Shown here: one piece after another, positions 7,225 to 15,520 of the stretch
How positions within the stretch are numbered: position 1 is the stretch's first letter
Layout of the letters: each line of letters opens with the position of its first letter
Assembly (NCBI RefSeq): GCF_000430825.1
Contig: NZ_AUMT01000010.1
Location: forward strand, 1 to 64,000
Reading direction: 5' to 3'
DNA: 64,000 nt
From: Chryseobacterium daeguense DSM 19388
GTDB lineage: Bacteria; Bacteroidota; Bacteroidia; Flavobacteriales; Weeksellaceae
Notes under the pieces: model-generated
The model's input: the letters and a program-made list of their open reading frames with translations, nothing else
Databases searched by the model: none
Told to the model about the DNA's origin: nothing
Translations under genes and position numbers: made by a program

Positions 7225-8865
7225 TTAGTTTTTAATCAATTTCTGCTGATATACTGCTTTATCAGTTTTTGCAATTAAAATGTATATTCCTTTAGGAAGC
7301 ATACTTACATTAATCTGTCCATTACTGAACGGCGCATTAACTATTTTACCAGACATATCATATACAGAAACGGTTAAAATCTTCTCCTGAGTTCGGATGT
7401 TGACAATATCGGTTGCTGGATTTGGATAAATACTAAATTCAAGTTTTTTAACTTCTGAAGTTGCTAATACTGAAGTTGAGCTTGCTATCTCCAACGTTTT
7501 TTCTACTACTCTGCCATTAGAATTGAATCCGATCACAATACTTGCCGAACCATTTCCCTGAGGTGTAAGTACCAGTTCGTCATTTGAATTTATTACAGCA
7601 GAAACAATCGAAGAATTGGTATTGGACCTTACAGATTTCACCACCGCTGCAGCAAGATTATCGGTATCAGAAATAACGGATTTTAAATCAATTACCGTCA
7701 CCGTATTTACATTAACCTGGGTTGGGAAAGTATTATTCACAACTGGCAATGTATTATCAGGGAAAACAGCCATTGCCGGAAACCAGTAGTAATCGTCAAG
7801 CTTTTTTGTATTAGTTAAAACTCCACTATTATTATAGGTATGGATCCAGTTATTTAGATAGTGTGCTCCGAAGCCACTTTCTGTGGTATTCAGAATTAAC
7901 TCATCGGTTGTAGGGCTTACTTTTAAAGCTGCTCCGTAAGGAATCTGCTTGTATGTTCCAGTCTGTCCGGGAATGACGGCAAAATTTTCATTAAAAGTCT
8001 TTGATGTCACATCAAATTTCACAATCTGCGTTCCTGAAACGAAGCTGTTTACAGAATTAATCCAGTATAAAGTATTATTCTGACTGCTTGCTGTAAAGCT
8101 GCCTGCGTTCCAGGCTCCCCACGAACCTAAGTATTTTGTGGTAGGAATGTTATATACAGTCATTGCAAAAGTCGTAGGATGGATATTTACCAGCTTCTGG
8201 TCCTGAATAGCCCATACACTTCCATCTTTCGCCTGAACAATTGAGTGAAAAGATCCGGCAATAGTAGTAACTACAGCATCAGTATTTGGATTAATAACCA
8301 AAATACCTGCTGCCTGCTTCACTGCGAAAACATATTGTGAAGTTCTGATCATATTCCCAATCTGCCCTGCATACTGGCTCCCGCCACCGGTAGTCGGAAT
8401 AAGAGTTCCCACCTGCATATTATCAATATCGAAGGTATAAATTCCATTGGAAGCACCGATGTAGCCCTTGTGTTCATTAACTCCGACAAAAGATCTGCCG
8501 TCTCCCCCGCCGATATTGTTAAATCCGGCAATTTTCTGCATTGTCTGTGCATTGGCAACTACTAATCTGCCACCCGGTGTATATTGCGTATCACCACCGT
8601 CTGCCGCTTGTTTGGAAATAAAATAAAATTTATTACCGTAGATCGTACCATACTGTGTTGTAGCTCCGAAAGCCTGATTGTTATTGACATTGCTGTACAC
8701 TCTGTAATTAACTGTACCATTATTATTAATGAAATTTACAGAACCGTTGGTATGACCAAACCATTCTTCATTCACCATAAAATAGCCGTCCGTAAAACTT
8801 CCCGTCTGTGCATTTGTAAAAGATGCCGACAGAAAAAGCATTGTTAAAAGATAAATCTTTCTCAT
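7225..8865 (-). CDS. T9SS-exported beta-propeller (DUF5074-type) protein of the B12 operon
   Basis: The 546-residue product has a signal peptide (1-19), a region of YncE/NHL-like propeller blades (about 25-370: …GRLVVANAQTMQKIAGF…, …GILVINPNTDAVVTTIAG…, …DGSVWAIQDQKLVNIHP…), a Gly/Asn/Thr-rich linker domain and a C-terminal type A T9SS sorting domain (last 70 residues: …FSIYPNPATD…VYDMSGK…LPKGIYILIAKT…). It is therefore probably carried to the surface by the type IX system. It is the last gene of an operon that starts with a cobalamin riboswitch and a BtuB-like receptor. From this context I infer a role in capturing cobalamin, as shown for the propeller lipoprotein BtuG of Bacteroides; that function is not provable from the sequence. 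It lacks a lipobox, unlike its operon mates. Confidence 0.8.
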   Translation of the reverse strand: MRKIYLLTMLFLSASFTNAQTGSFTDGYFMVNEEWFGHTNGSVNFINNNGTVNYRVYSNVNNNQAFGATTQYGTIYGNKFYFISKQAADGGDTQYTPGGRLVVANAQTMQKIAGFNNIGGGDGRSFVGVNEHKGYIGASNGIYTFDIDNMQVGTLIPTTGGGSQYAGQIGNMIRTSQYVFAVKQAAGILVINPNTDAVVTTIAGSFHSIVQAKDGSVWAIQDQKLVNIHPTTFAMTVYNIPTTKYLGSWGAWNAGSFTASSQNNTLYWINSVNSFVSGTQIVKFDVTSKTFNENFAVIPGQTGTYKQIPYGAALKVSPTTDELILNTTESGFGAHYLNNWIHTYNNSGVLTNTKKLDDYYWFPAMAVFPDNTLPVVNNTFPTQVNVNTVTVIDLKSVISDTDNLAAAVVKSVRSNTNSSIVSAVINSNDELVLTPQGNGSASIVIGFNSNGRVVEKTLEIASSTSVLATSEVKKLEFSIYPNPATDIVNIRTQEKILTVSVYDMSGKIVNAPFSNGQINVSMLPKGIYILIAKTDKAVYQQKLIKN

Positions 8866-8900
8866 TTTAATTAAATTGTATAAATATTTATTGTTGAATT

Positions 8901-10097
8901 TTAATTAAGGTATAAATCATAAGCTCCCGCAACCTCCGTAGAAACTTCACCTACCCAGCCTGCTTCCTGGTTAACCCCGGTATAGACTTTCACGAAATCG
9001 ATTCCCGGAAGCTTTACATATTTTCCCGCCTTATCCACTGCCCAGGCAATATCAATATTGGAAGCCTCGTCGTTATTCGGGGCATTATCGGCATACCCGA
9101 AGTCATAAGATTTCCCTACCCAATAAGCTCCCGTTCCGCTTTGATCACTAAAATTATCCTGAAGCTTTGTTCCGGTAAAACTGTAAGAAGTATCACCAAG
9201 CCACAATGGATAGTAGCTTTGCGCATGGAAGGTATTCTTTGTTTTATATCCTGAATTCCCGAGATTATCCTGCCATTTTATATACTCAATATCAGTCTGC
9301 CAAAACTCACTTCCTGGAACGGGAGGTTTGCTTTCATTGGGTTTGAAGTATGTGATGCTGTAATCTTTTACTGTTGTATTTTTAAAATATTCGCTTCCGG
9401 CAATTTCATACCATTCATTATCATCCGGCTTTCCGTTTTTGTTCCGGTCATAAGCTACCATGATGATTCCGGGCTCACATGATCCGGAACGCGGCTGGCT
9501 GGCATCATTTCCCCAGAATGCATTTCCTAAAATCTTAAAATCTTTCCCATTCATATTCGGAATTGTATGGTCAAAACCAAAAACAACATATCCTCCGAAA
9601 CCACCCAGGGTCAGCATAGAAGAGCTTCCTCCTACTAAAGATTCTTTTGCCTTTTGGAGCATCTGGCTGTAAGAATTTCCGGGTTCATACTCAGGGATTT
9701 CGTTCAAAAACTGGCCAACTGCCGGACGAAAATCAAAAACATCCGAAATATACTTGCTGTATGTCCCTGCTTCCTGCTTTACAATGATTTTGGAATTAAA
9801 TGTTCTTGTAGAACCGTTAGCTTCTATTTTTAGCGTTAAAGGATAAGTTTTTGCCACCGGACTTATAAAATCCAGCTGAGAATCCTGGGAAATAATAGAA
9901 TCATTGATGCTCCATGTAAAATTTCCACCTGTTTTGGTATCAATATTCAGAACTTTGAAGCGTTCAACCGTATAAGATTCTTCCAATCCTTTAAAATTAA
10001 ATTCTTCTTCATCAACCTCATTTTTACAGCTGTTTAACCCAGTCATAACGGCTAAGAAAACTGCTGCAGTTGTAATTTTTAAGATATTTTTATTCAT
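8901..10097 (-). CDS. PKD-like cell-surface lipoprotein of the B12 operon
   Basis: I place the start at 10097 (398 residues), where MNKNILKITTAAVFLAVMTG-LNSC gives a lipoprotein signal with the lipid cysteine at residue 24. A longer frame would run back over the stop of the preceding gene. Residues about 40-125 resemble a PKD/Ig-like fold (GNFTWSINDSIISQDSQLDFISP…YPLTLKIEANG). The C-terminal domain (about 150-398) is aromatic-rich and holds DRNKNGKPDDNEW, a calcium-loop pattern like EF-hand/dockerin. It lies 13 bases downstream of the BtuG-like gene and 35 bases upstream of the T9SS propeller gene, all one operon below the riboswitch. I infer an accessory surface role in cobalamin uptake; binding to B12 is untested. 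Confidence 0.75.
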   Translation of the reverse strand: MNKNILKITTAAVFLAVMTGLNSCKNEVDEEEFNFKGLEESYTVERFKVLNIDTKTGGNFTWSINDSIISQDSQLDFISPVAKTYPLTLKIEANGSTRTFNSKIIVKQEAGTYSKYISDVFDFRPAVGQFLNEIPEYEPGNSYSQMLQKAKESLVGGSSSMLTLGGFGGYVVFGFDHTIPNMNGKDFKILGNAFWGNDASQPRSGSCEPGIIMVAYDRNKNGKPDDNEWYEIAGSEYFKNTTVKDYSITYFKPNESKPPVPGSEFWQTDIEYIKWQDNLGNSGYKTKNTFHAQSYYPLWLGDTSYSFTGTKLQDNFSDQSGTGAYWVGKSYDFGYADNAPNNDEASNIDIAWAVDKAGKYVKLPGIDFVKVYTGVNQEAGWVGEVSTEVAGAYDLYLN

Positions 10098-10110
10098 ATT
10101 AAAATTTATT

Positions 10111-11262
10111 TTATTTGTATAAAAAAGTGAAATGTGCCGGTATATTTCCTCCTTCGGTTTTCCATTTGAAATGTCCGTTTTTATCAAAGCAATAAACATA
10201 TCCTGTTGAAACATAATTTCTGGCATCGGTAATGTAAATATCTTCCGTAATAGGATTTACAGCCATTCCATAAGGAGTTTTGATAAGGTCTACATATTGC
10301 TGGTCGATAACTGTATTAGAAATAATCTGCTCGGTTTTTACATCAATAATCCCGAAAGATTTTTTGTAAGAATGGGTATTATAATTGAATTCATTTCCAA
10401 AATAATAAAGCTTGTCGTTCACTATTGTCATTTCACTTACCGAAACGTGAAAATCTTTTTTCACCGTTCCTGTTATCGCATCAATTACGAATAAGCTTGA
10501 TGGAACGTTGTAATAATCCCCTCTTGAGCTCACATAAAGATCGCCGTAAGTGTCTTTTTCTATTCTGTGAAGGTTAATGGCAAGGTCTATTTTCTTAGTC
10601 TCAGTAAAGGAATTCAGATCAACTACAGAAACTGTTTTATCATAATTTGGAAATTTGTAGCCCCCGGAATTCGCAACAAATAACCTGTCTCCGATAATTT
10701 CCATTTCTTCAGGCTGATAACCTACAACCGCTGATCTTTGAATTGTTAAAGAAGCAGTATCAATTTCGACCACTTTTCCCAAAGGTGCATTCGGATCTAA
10801 AACCACCGGGCCTGCATAGCTTGAAGCATAGGCTTTTCCGTTACTAAACTTGATATATCTGCAGTTTTCAAGGTTAATGGTTTTAATTTTTTTAGCCGTT
10901 TTTGCATCCAAAACTTCTATTTTGTTGGACACATTAATCACTGCATACAGCTTATTTCCATAAATCTGAATATCATTTCCCACGTCACCAAGTTCTTTAA
11001 TAACATTAGGATTGATTTGTGCATAAATATTCCGGTGATAGGTTCCTGTAGTATAATCAAAGAAATCCAGGGTGGCTTTATTGCTGCCCATATTTCCTTC
11101 GTTTAAGAGATAAAAACCTTTGATAGCCGTGTTTTCCGGTGGTGCAAGTCCGGATTCTGTTTCTTCGCGGGTAATATACTCGTCTGTTCTGCATGAGATC
11201 AGCGAAAAAAAGATAAAATAATGAAACAATAGTTTAATTTTTTCATAATGTAAAACTGACAA
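10111..11262 (-). CDS. BtuG-like beta-propeller lipoprotein (DUF5074/YncE-type)
   Basis: The 383-residue protein starts with a lipoprotein signal (…FIFFSLISC, lipid Cys at residue 24) and then consists of repeated propeller blades: …GNKLYAVINVSNKIEVLDAKTAKKIKTI…, …GDRLFVANSGG…TVSVVDLNSF…, …YGDLYVSSRGDYYNVPSSLFVIDAITG…, …EDIYITDARNYVSTGYVYCFDKNG. It overlaps the end of the BtuB-like gene by 20 bases, so the two are probably translated together. In Bacteroides, surface propeller lipoproteins encoded next to BtuB (BtuG) bind cobalamin very tightly and cap the transporter. Gene order and riboswitch control make this the likely equivalent here. A nickel or siderophore role would be the alternative, but the riboswitch argues against it. 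Confidence 0.82.
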   Translation of the reverse strand: MSVLHYEKIKLLFHYFIFFSLISCRTDEYITREETESGLAPPENTAIKGFYLLNEGNMGSNKATLDFFDYTTGTYHRNIYAQINPNVIKELGDVGNDIQIYGNKLYAVINVSNKIEVLDAKTAKKIKTINLENCRYIKFSNGKAYASSYAGPVVLDPNAPLGKVVEIDTASLTIQRSAVVGYQPEEMEIIGDRLFVANSGGYKFPNYDKTVSVVDLNSFTETKKIDLAINLHRIEKDTYGDLYVSSRGDYYNVPSSLFVIDAITGTVKKDFHVSVSEMTIVNDKLYYFGNEFNYNTHSYKKSFGIIDVKTEQIISNTVIDQQYVDLIKTPYGMAVNPITEDIYITDARNYVSTGYVYCFDKNGHFKWKTEGGNIPAHFTFLYK

Positions 11263-13264
11263 TGAGTTTAAAAGTTCTTCCGGGCATCGGATAATTCAAA
11301 ACAACATCATAATATTGATTGAAAATATTATTGACCTCAAAACTGGCTTTGAACTGATGAGATTTCCAGTTAATTTTTCTTTGAACCGACAAATCATGGG
11401 TATACCAAGGCTGGATATAATTGTATTGAATATTATTCTGGTTTACATCGTAGCGCTCTCCAACATAGATAAAGCTGTAATTGAAGCTCCAGTTTCTGTA
11501 ATCAGACATTAGGGAAAAAGTACCGCTGTGCCATGGCGTGTAAGGAATCTGGTGCCCGAAATAAGACTCTTCCCGATCCGAAAAATCTCTTGCCCGCTGG
11601 AAAGTGTAGTTTAATAATGGTCTTATTTTAACGTTTCCAACTTTTACATCAGCCTGAATATTAACATCGGTTCCGATAATTTCTACATTTCCGAGATTTA
11701 ACATAGTCCATCTGAACATACTGCCGTTCGGGGCGGCAATAATTTTGTTCTCAACTTTATTAAAATAACCGTCTATTTTGGCAGAAATTTTTTCGAAAAC
11801 TTTATTTGGAAATGTCCTGGAATAGGTAAACCCGAGGTTATATTGGTTTGTAAATTCCGGTTTCAAAGAAGTATTGCCGATCATTGTATAATAGAGATCA
11901 TTAAAAGTCGGCATCCTGAAAATTCTTTTATAAAAAGCCCGTACTGTAAAATCTTTTGAAGCAAAAGGCTGATAACTCAGGAAGGCGGCCGGTGTCCACT
12001 CTGTCCTGTCCGGTGATTTTGAGTTTTTCTCAACATTTTCAGCAACAAATGTCCCTAAAAAACTTCCTAAAAACTTCAGCCGTTTCCATTGATAGGTCGT
12101 TGCAAAAGCCGCTAAAGTGGTATAACGGGCAGGGTAAGAAAAATTAACCAAATCCGCATCAAGATTATTATACTGAAAATCTACACTTGCACTTACATCC
12201 CAATCCGGGGTGATGGAATATAAATTAGATGAAGACACATACAGCTCCCGCTGAATATATTGATTCTGAATTTTTATGGACGATACGGTATCAATATAAT
12301 GGGTATAATCATAAGCGAATTTGGCTTTGATCTGAGTTTCTAATTTTGGGAATATTTTTTTCTTAAGGCTCACCTGTACGAAATAATTTTCATCAACCTG
12401 CCTTTGGCCCCTTCCATCAAAACGGTTATTGACGATCGCAGCAGGAATTCCCCGGTTTGAAAGATAACCGTAGCCCCCCACATTCCAGCTACCGTTATGG
12501 AGTGTTCCATTCAGGCTTGTTTCAAAACGTTTTGCATGAATATCAGAATCAAATCTTTTTGCAACAGTATCGTAAGCCACTTCCCCGTCCGGATATTTTT
12601 TCCTGTAACGGTATTTGTAAACTCCGTCACTCTGAATGAATTCTGAACTAAAACTTGCAGAAATATGTTCTGAAATTTTCTGTTCTAACCGGAAAGAAGG
12701 ATTAAATAAATCAATAGAACTGTTTTTAAACCTTACAACCAGATTTGTTTTTTTATTTCCTTTAAAAACCGGAATTTTTGGCTGCAGATAAATAGAACCC
12801 GACGACCCGAAATCCTTTGCAGGCTGAAATATTTCACTTTTCTGCCCATTGTACAAAGAAATTTCCTCAAGATCATCCAAAGAATACCTTCCAAGATCTA
12901 CAACACCATTCTGAGCATTTCCTATTTGAATTCCATCATAAAAAACTCCTACATGCTGGCTTCCCATACTTCGGATATTGATGGTTTTTAATCCGCCAAT
13001 CCCACCATAATCTTTAATCTGAACCCCGGAGAAATACCGCAGCGCATCTGCAACCGACTGGCTGTTTAACCTTTCCAGCTCTTCACCGGACAAAACCTGC
13101 GCGGGAAGGATTTCTTTAAAATTTTTCTTGTTGATATGAACAGGAATGATGGTCTGCTCCTTAATTGTATCTTTTTTAACCTGGGTATAAAAAAATGATG
13201 CTGTTAACACAAAAAATGTGAAAACAACCTTATGAAGTTGAGATGTAAAAAATGTTGTCACCAT
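11243..13264 (-). CDS. btuB: TonB-dependent outer-membrane receptor, BtuB-type
   Basis: I place the start at 13264 (673 residues), giving a signal sequence MVTTFFTSQLHKVVFTFFVLTASFFYTQ; the longer frame from 13336 has a poorer N-terminus. A plug domain follows (about 55-165: LPAQVLSGEELERLNSQSVADAL, QIKDYGGIGGLKTINIRSMGSQHVGVFYDGIQ), then a 22-strand type barrel ending in an aromatic residue pattern (FKLIVSFTL). It imports its ligand across the outer membrane using TonB energy. A cobalamin riboswitch lies 120 bases upstream, so the ligand is most likely vitamin B12 or a corrinoid. No BtuF/C/D inner-membrane genes occur in the window. Confidence 0.88.
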   Translation of the reverse strand: MVTTFFTSQLHKVVFTFFVLTASFFYTQVKKDTIKEQTIIPVHINKKNFKEILPAQVLSGEELERLNSQSVADALRYFSGVQIKDYGGIGGLKTINIRSMGSQHVGVFYDGIQIGNAQNGVVDLGRYSLDDLEEISLYNGQKSEIFQPAKDFGSSGSIYLQPKIPVFKGNKKTNLVVRFKNSSIDLFNPSFRLEQKISEHISASFSSEFIQSDGVYKYRYRKKYPDGEVAYDTVAKRFDSDIHAKRFETSLNGTLHNGSWNVGGYGYLSNRGIPAAIVNNRFDGRGQRQVDENYFVQVSLKKKIFPKLETQIKAKFAYDYTHYIDTVSSIKIQNQYIQRELYVSSSNLYSITPDWDVSASVDFQYNNLDADLVNFSYPARYTTLAAFATTYQWKRLKFLGSFLGTFVAENVEKNSKSPDRTEWTPAAFLSYQPFASKDFTVRAFYKRIFRMPTFNDLYYTMIGNTSLKPEFTNQYNLGFTYSRTFPNKVFEKISAKIDGYFNKVENKIIAAPNGSMFRWTMLNLGNVEIIGTDVNIQADVKVGNVKIRPLLNYTFQRARDFSDREESYFGHQIPYTPWHSGTFSLMSDYRNWSFNYSFIYVGERYDVNQNNIQYNYIQPWYTHDLSVQRKINWKSHQFKASFEVNNIFNQYYDVVLNYPMPGRTFKLIVSFTL

Positions 13265-13387
13265 TAGCTCTTTCAGAATAATGATGACGCTAATGGATAT
13301 AAGAATACAACGACAAAGCACAGTCATAAACCGCACAGAATCATTGATGTCCTAAGCTTTATTCCACGAAAGCGTCAAACGTTAAAT

Positions 13388-13550
13388 CTTCTGGCAGGTC
13401 TTCTGACTTACTCCATTTTTGAAATCCTTCCCATTAAAAAACAGTGGATATTATCTTCAAAAACTTTTTTGTGGAGCTTACAGCAGCGGGTCTGTTCCGG
13501 ATTTTCACCGGATTCCCTTTTAAGCGCTTTTTACGGCTCACCAGATTCCG
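13388..13550 (-). promoter_or_regulatory. Cobalamin (adenosylcobalamin-type) riboswitch
   Basis: The minus strand holds the conserved core: a 5' P1 strand AATCTGG, GGTGAGCC, then GGGAATCCGGTGAAAATC, the highly conserved ACAGACCCGCTGCTGTAAGC region (about 13480-13500), and the 3' B12 box AGTCAGAAGACCTGCC (13390-13406) with P1 closing strand CCAGA. It begins right after a consensus promoter and ends about 125 bases before the btuB start. No intrinsic terminator is evident between it and the ATG, so control may act at translation or through a structure I cannot fold by eye. Known members shut off B12 import genes when cobalamin is plentiful. Confidence 0.95.
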
Positions 13551-13551
13551 G

Positions 13552-13580
13552 CAAAGATAGAAAATAAATCACAGAATCAA
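13552..13580 (-). promoter_or_regulatory. Promoter of the B12-uptake operon
   Basis: TTG (13580-13578) and TATCTTTG (13559-13552) on the minus strand are 18 bases apart, a full match to the Bacteroidetes consensus. The expected transcription start lies at the first base pairs of riboswitch P1. Confidence 0.88.
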
Positions 13581-13608
13581 AATCCTGTTAAAAAATGATT
13601 TTTAGACA

Positions 13609-13645
13609 ATAAAAACGGCAACTCTTAGAACAAGAATCGCCTTTT
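13609..13645 (-). terminator. Intrinsic terminator after superoxide dismutase
   Basis: On the minus strand GGCGATTCTTG, loop TTC, TAAGAGTTGCC pairs over 11 positions with three G-U wobbles and runs into GTTTTTATT. It lies about 21 bases past the sod stop codon and separates it from the B12 promoter. Confidence 0.75.
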
Positions 13646-13665
13646 TATTATTTACAGCTAAAATT

Positions 13666-14340
13666 TTACTTTTTGCTTAAAGCTTCATCATATCTTCTGC
13701 TGATTTCCTTCCAGTTGGTAACATTCCAGATAGCGGTAAGATAATCTGCTCTTTTGTTTTGATATTTAAGATAATAGGCGTGTTCCCAAACATCAATCCC
13801 AAAAATCGGAGTTCCTTTTTCCTCTACCACATCCATCAGAGGATTATCCTGATTCGGTGTGGAAGAAACAAACAGTTTTCCATTTTTATCCACAGACAGC
13901 CAGGCCCATCCGGAACCGAAACGGTCTGCACCAGCTTTGCTCATCTTCTCCTTAAAACCATCCATACTTCCGAAGGCATCATTAATAGCTTTCGCTAATT
14001 TTGCAGAAAGCTGCGTATTCTTTTCCGGGGTAAGTACAGTCCAGAATAATTCGTGATTATAGTGACCTCCCGCATTGTTTCTTACTGCTGCAGGCAGCTT
14101 TGAAACATTCGACATGATCTGAAACAAGGTCTGTTTTTCCTGTGGTGTTCCGGCAATTGCCTTATTCAGATTGCTTACATACGCTGCAGCATGTTTTGAA
14201 TAATGGATTTCCATGGTTTGGGCATCAATATTACCCTCCAATGCATTGTAAGCATAAGGTAAAGGAGTCTGCTTGAACTGCGCAAATGCAAACTGCGCCG
14301 CTAATACTGCACTTAAAGCAGCAATTTTCATAATCTTCAT
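13666..14340 (-). CDS. Exported Fe/Mn superoxide dismutase
   Basis: The 224-residue protein begins with a Sec signal peptide (MKIMKIAALSAVLAAQFAFA, cleavage near residue 20) ahead of a complete Fe/Mn-SOD. Metal ligands can be read as His46 (MEIHYSKH), His96 (GGHYNHELFW), Asp183 and His187 (GIDVWEHAYY). It converts superoxide to peroxide and oxygen. The signal peptide means it acts in the periplasm or is secreted, unlike the usual cytoplasmic enzyme. Motifs alone do not settle iron versus manganese. It is followed by a terminator and preceded by a nested inverted repeat separating it from the SCO gene upstream. Confidence 0.93.
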   Translation of the reverse strand: MKIMKIAALSAVLAAQFAFAQFKQTPLPYAYNALEGNIDAQTMEIHYSKHAAAYVSNLNKAIAGTPQEKQTLFQIMSNVSKLPAAVRNNAGGHYNHELFWTVLTPEKNTQLSAKLAKAINDAFGSMDGFKEKMSKAGADRFGSGWAWLSVDKNGKLFVSSTPNQDNPLMDVVEEKGTPIFGIDVWEHAYYLKYQNKRADYLTAIWNVTNWKEISRRYDEALSKK

Positions 14341-14369
14341 AACGTTTTGTTTTTAGTGGTTATAATTTT

Positions 14370-14443
14370 TGGCTGGAAGATTGAAGTCAGATCTGGAAGT
14401 TTTAATATTGTATAAAAAACTTCAGGCCTCCATTTTCCAGCCA
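14370..14443. repeat. Nested inverted repeat between sod and the SCO gene
   Basis: TGGCTGGAA (14370-14378) pairs with TTCCAGCCA (14435-14443), and inside it GAAGTTTT (14396-14403) pairs with AAAACTTC (14416-14423). It sits just past the stop of the SCO gene, so it could act as a transcript end or stabiliser. There is no clear T-tract, so I do not call it a terminator. Confidence 0.5.
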
Positions 14444-14445
14444 CT

Positions 14446-15126
14446 TTATTTCAATAATTTTTTTATATCCTCAATCAATATTTCCCTGTCAGGATGATAT
14501 TTCCCGGTGAGCTTCGGCGTTTTCCCTTCCGGATCTTCATAATTAAGTCCTGAATAATAAAGAATAGGCATATTTTCCTTGTTGTACCTGCATCTGATAT
14601 TACCTTCTTTATCTACAAGGGCAATCATCCCGCTGTGGTTAAGGCTTTCGCTCTCATCTTCCTTATCGCCAACATAAATATTAAACTGGTCGGCAATTTT
14701 ACCGATATAATCCCTGTCGCCAGTGAGAAAATGCCAGTTTGGAGATTTGACGCCAATCTTTTTTGCGTGTTCCTTTAAAGCTTGCGGCGTATCGTTTTCA
14801 GGATCAATACTTATGGAAATGATCCCGAAATCCTCATTATTGATTTCATTTTCTATTGCTCTCATGTTCGAATTCATTACCGGACAGATCGTAGGGCATC
14901 TGCTGAAGAAAAACTCCACCAGATAGACTTTTCCGAGCATATCTTTATTGGAAATTTTCCTGTTGTTTTGATCCGTAAGCTGAAAATCCGGGACTTTCAT
15001 CACAGTATAAAGGTTCTTTTTAAAATATCCCATCCCGACACCGATACCCAAAAACAGCAGCGCAATTACCACAATCGGAATAATTACTTTAGCTTTTGCA
15101 TTGTTTGCATTCTTATTTTTGGGCAT
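14446..15126 (-). CDS. SCO family copper chaperone / thioredoxin-like protein
   Basis: I use the start at 15126 (226 residues), giving a short basic N-terminus, one membrane anchor (about 13-34) and a periplasmic thioredoxin-fold domain. The SCO copper ligands are present: CPTIC (Cys77, Cys81, in FFFSRCPTICPVM) and His164 (ESLNHSGMIALVD). SCO proteins deliver copper to, or keep reduced, the CuA site of cytochrome oxidase. It overlaps by 14 bases the end of the YHS lipoprotein gene upstream, so the two are co-translated. A longer in-frame extension to 15222 lies inside that gene and is less likely. Confidence 0.93.
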   Translation of the reverse strand: MPKNKNANNAKAKVIIPIVVIALLFLGIGVGMGYFKKNLYTVMKVPDFQLTDQNNRKISNKDMLGKVYLVEFFFSRCPTICPVMNSNMRAIENEINNEDFGIISISIDPENDTPQALKEHAKKIGVKSPNWHFLTGDRDYIGKIADQFNIYVGDKEDESESLNHSGMIALVDKEGNIRCRYNKENMPILYYSGLNYEDPEGKTPKLTGKYHPDREILIEDIKKLLK

Positions 15127-15388
15127 ACTTCTCAGGATTTTTTTTGAATTCGTCTTTACAATAGCTACTGCAAAAACCGTACGTTTTATTTTTATACACC
15201 GCCGTATCTTTAGTGTATTCATCCGTTTTCATGTGACAAATAGGATCTTCTTCATTCACAACCTTTACATTTTTTATCGTTGATTTTGAAGAGTGTATAT
15301 GGCTTTTGTGCTTTACTTTAGGCGTTTCCTGCGCACAGGACAACAGTGATACTGACAGAAATGCTGTCAAAAAAATTCTTGATTTCAT
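15113..15388 (-). CDS. YHS-domain lipoprotein
   Basis: The 91-residue protein has a lipoprotein signal (SVSLLSC, lipid Cys18), a His/Lys-rich linker (KHKSHIHSSK, a possible metal-binding stretch) and a C-terminal YHS domain: DPICHMKT with Cys51, then YGFCSSYCKDEFKKNPEKY with Cys73 and Cys77. YHS domains bind heavy metals such as copper and occur in transport ATPases and small chaperone-like proteins. Overlap with the SCO gene supports a joint role in copper handling at the periplasmic side of the membrane. Confidence 0.88.
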   Translation of the reverse strand: MKSRIFLTAFLSVSLLSCAQETPKVKHKSHIHSSKSTIKNVKVVNEEDPICHMKTDEYTKDTAVYKNKTYGFCSSYCKDEFKKNPEKYAQK

Positions 15389-15520
15389 TTTAGCTTAAAT
15401 TGAAATTAATAATAATGTTTAGAAATAATGAAGAGTTGTAAGCTAAATTTTAATTTAGGTTTAAAGCAACTCACAGAAAAAAATGATGTTATTGAAATAA
15501 CAACTTAGTTTAAATAAAAT

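Noticed and set aside
13265..13387. Intrinsic terminator as expression platform of the cobalamin riboswitch
   Set aside because: Only a short stem (GCTTT…AAAGC) without a T-tract was seen; no terminator could be supported.
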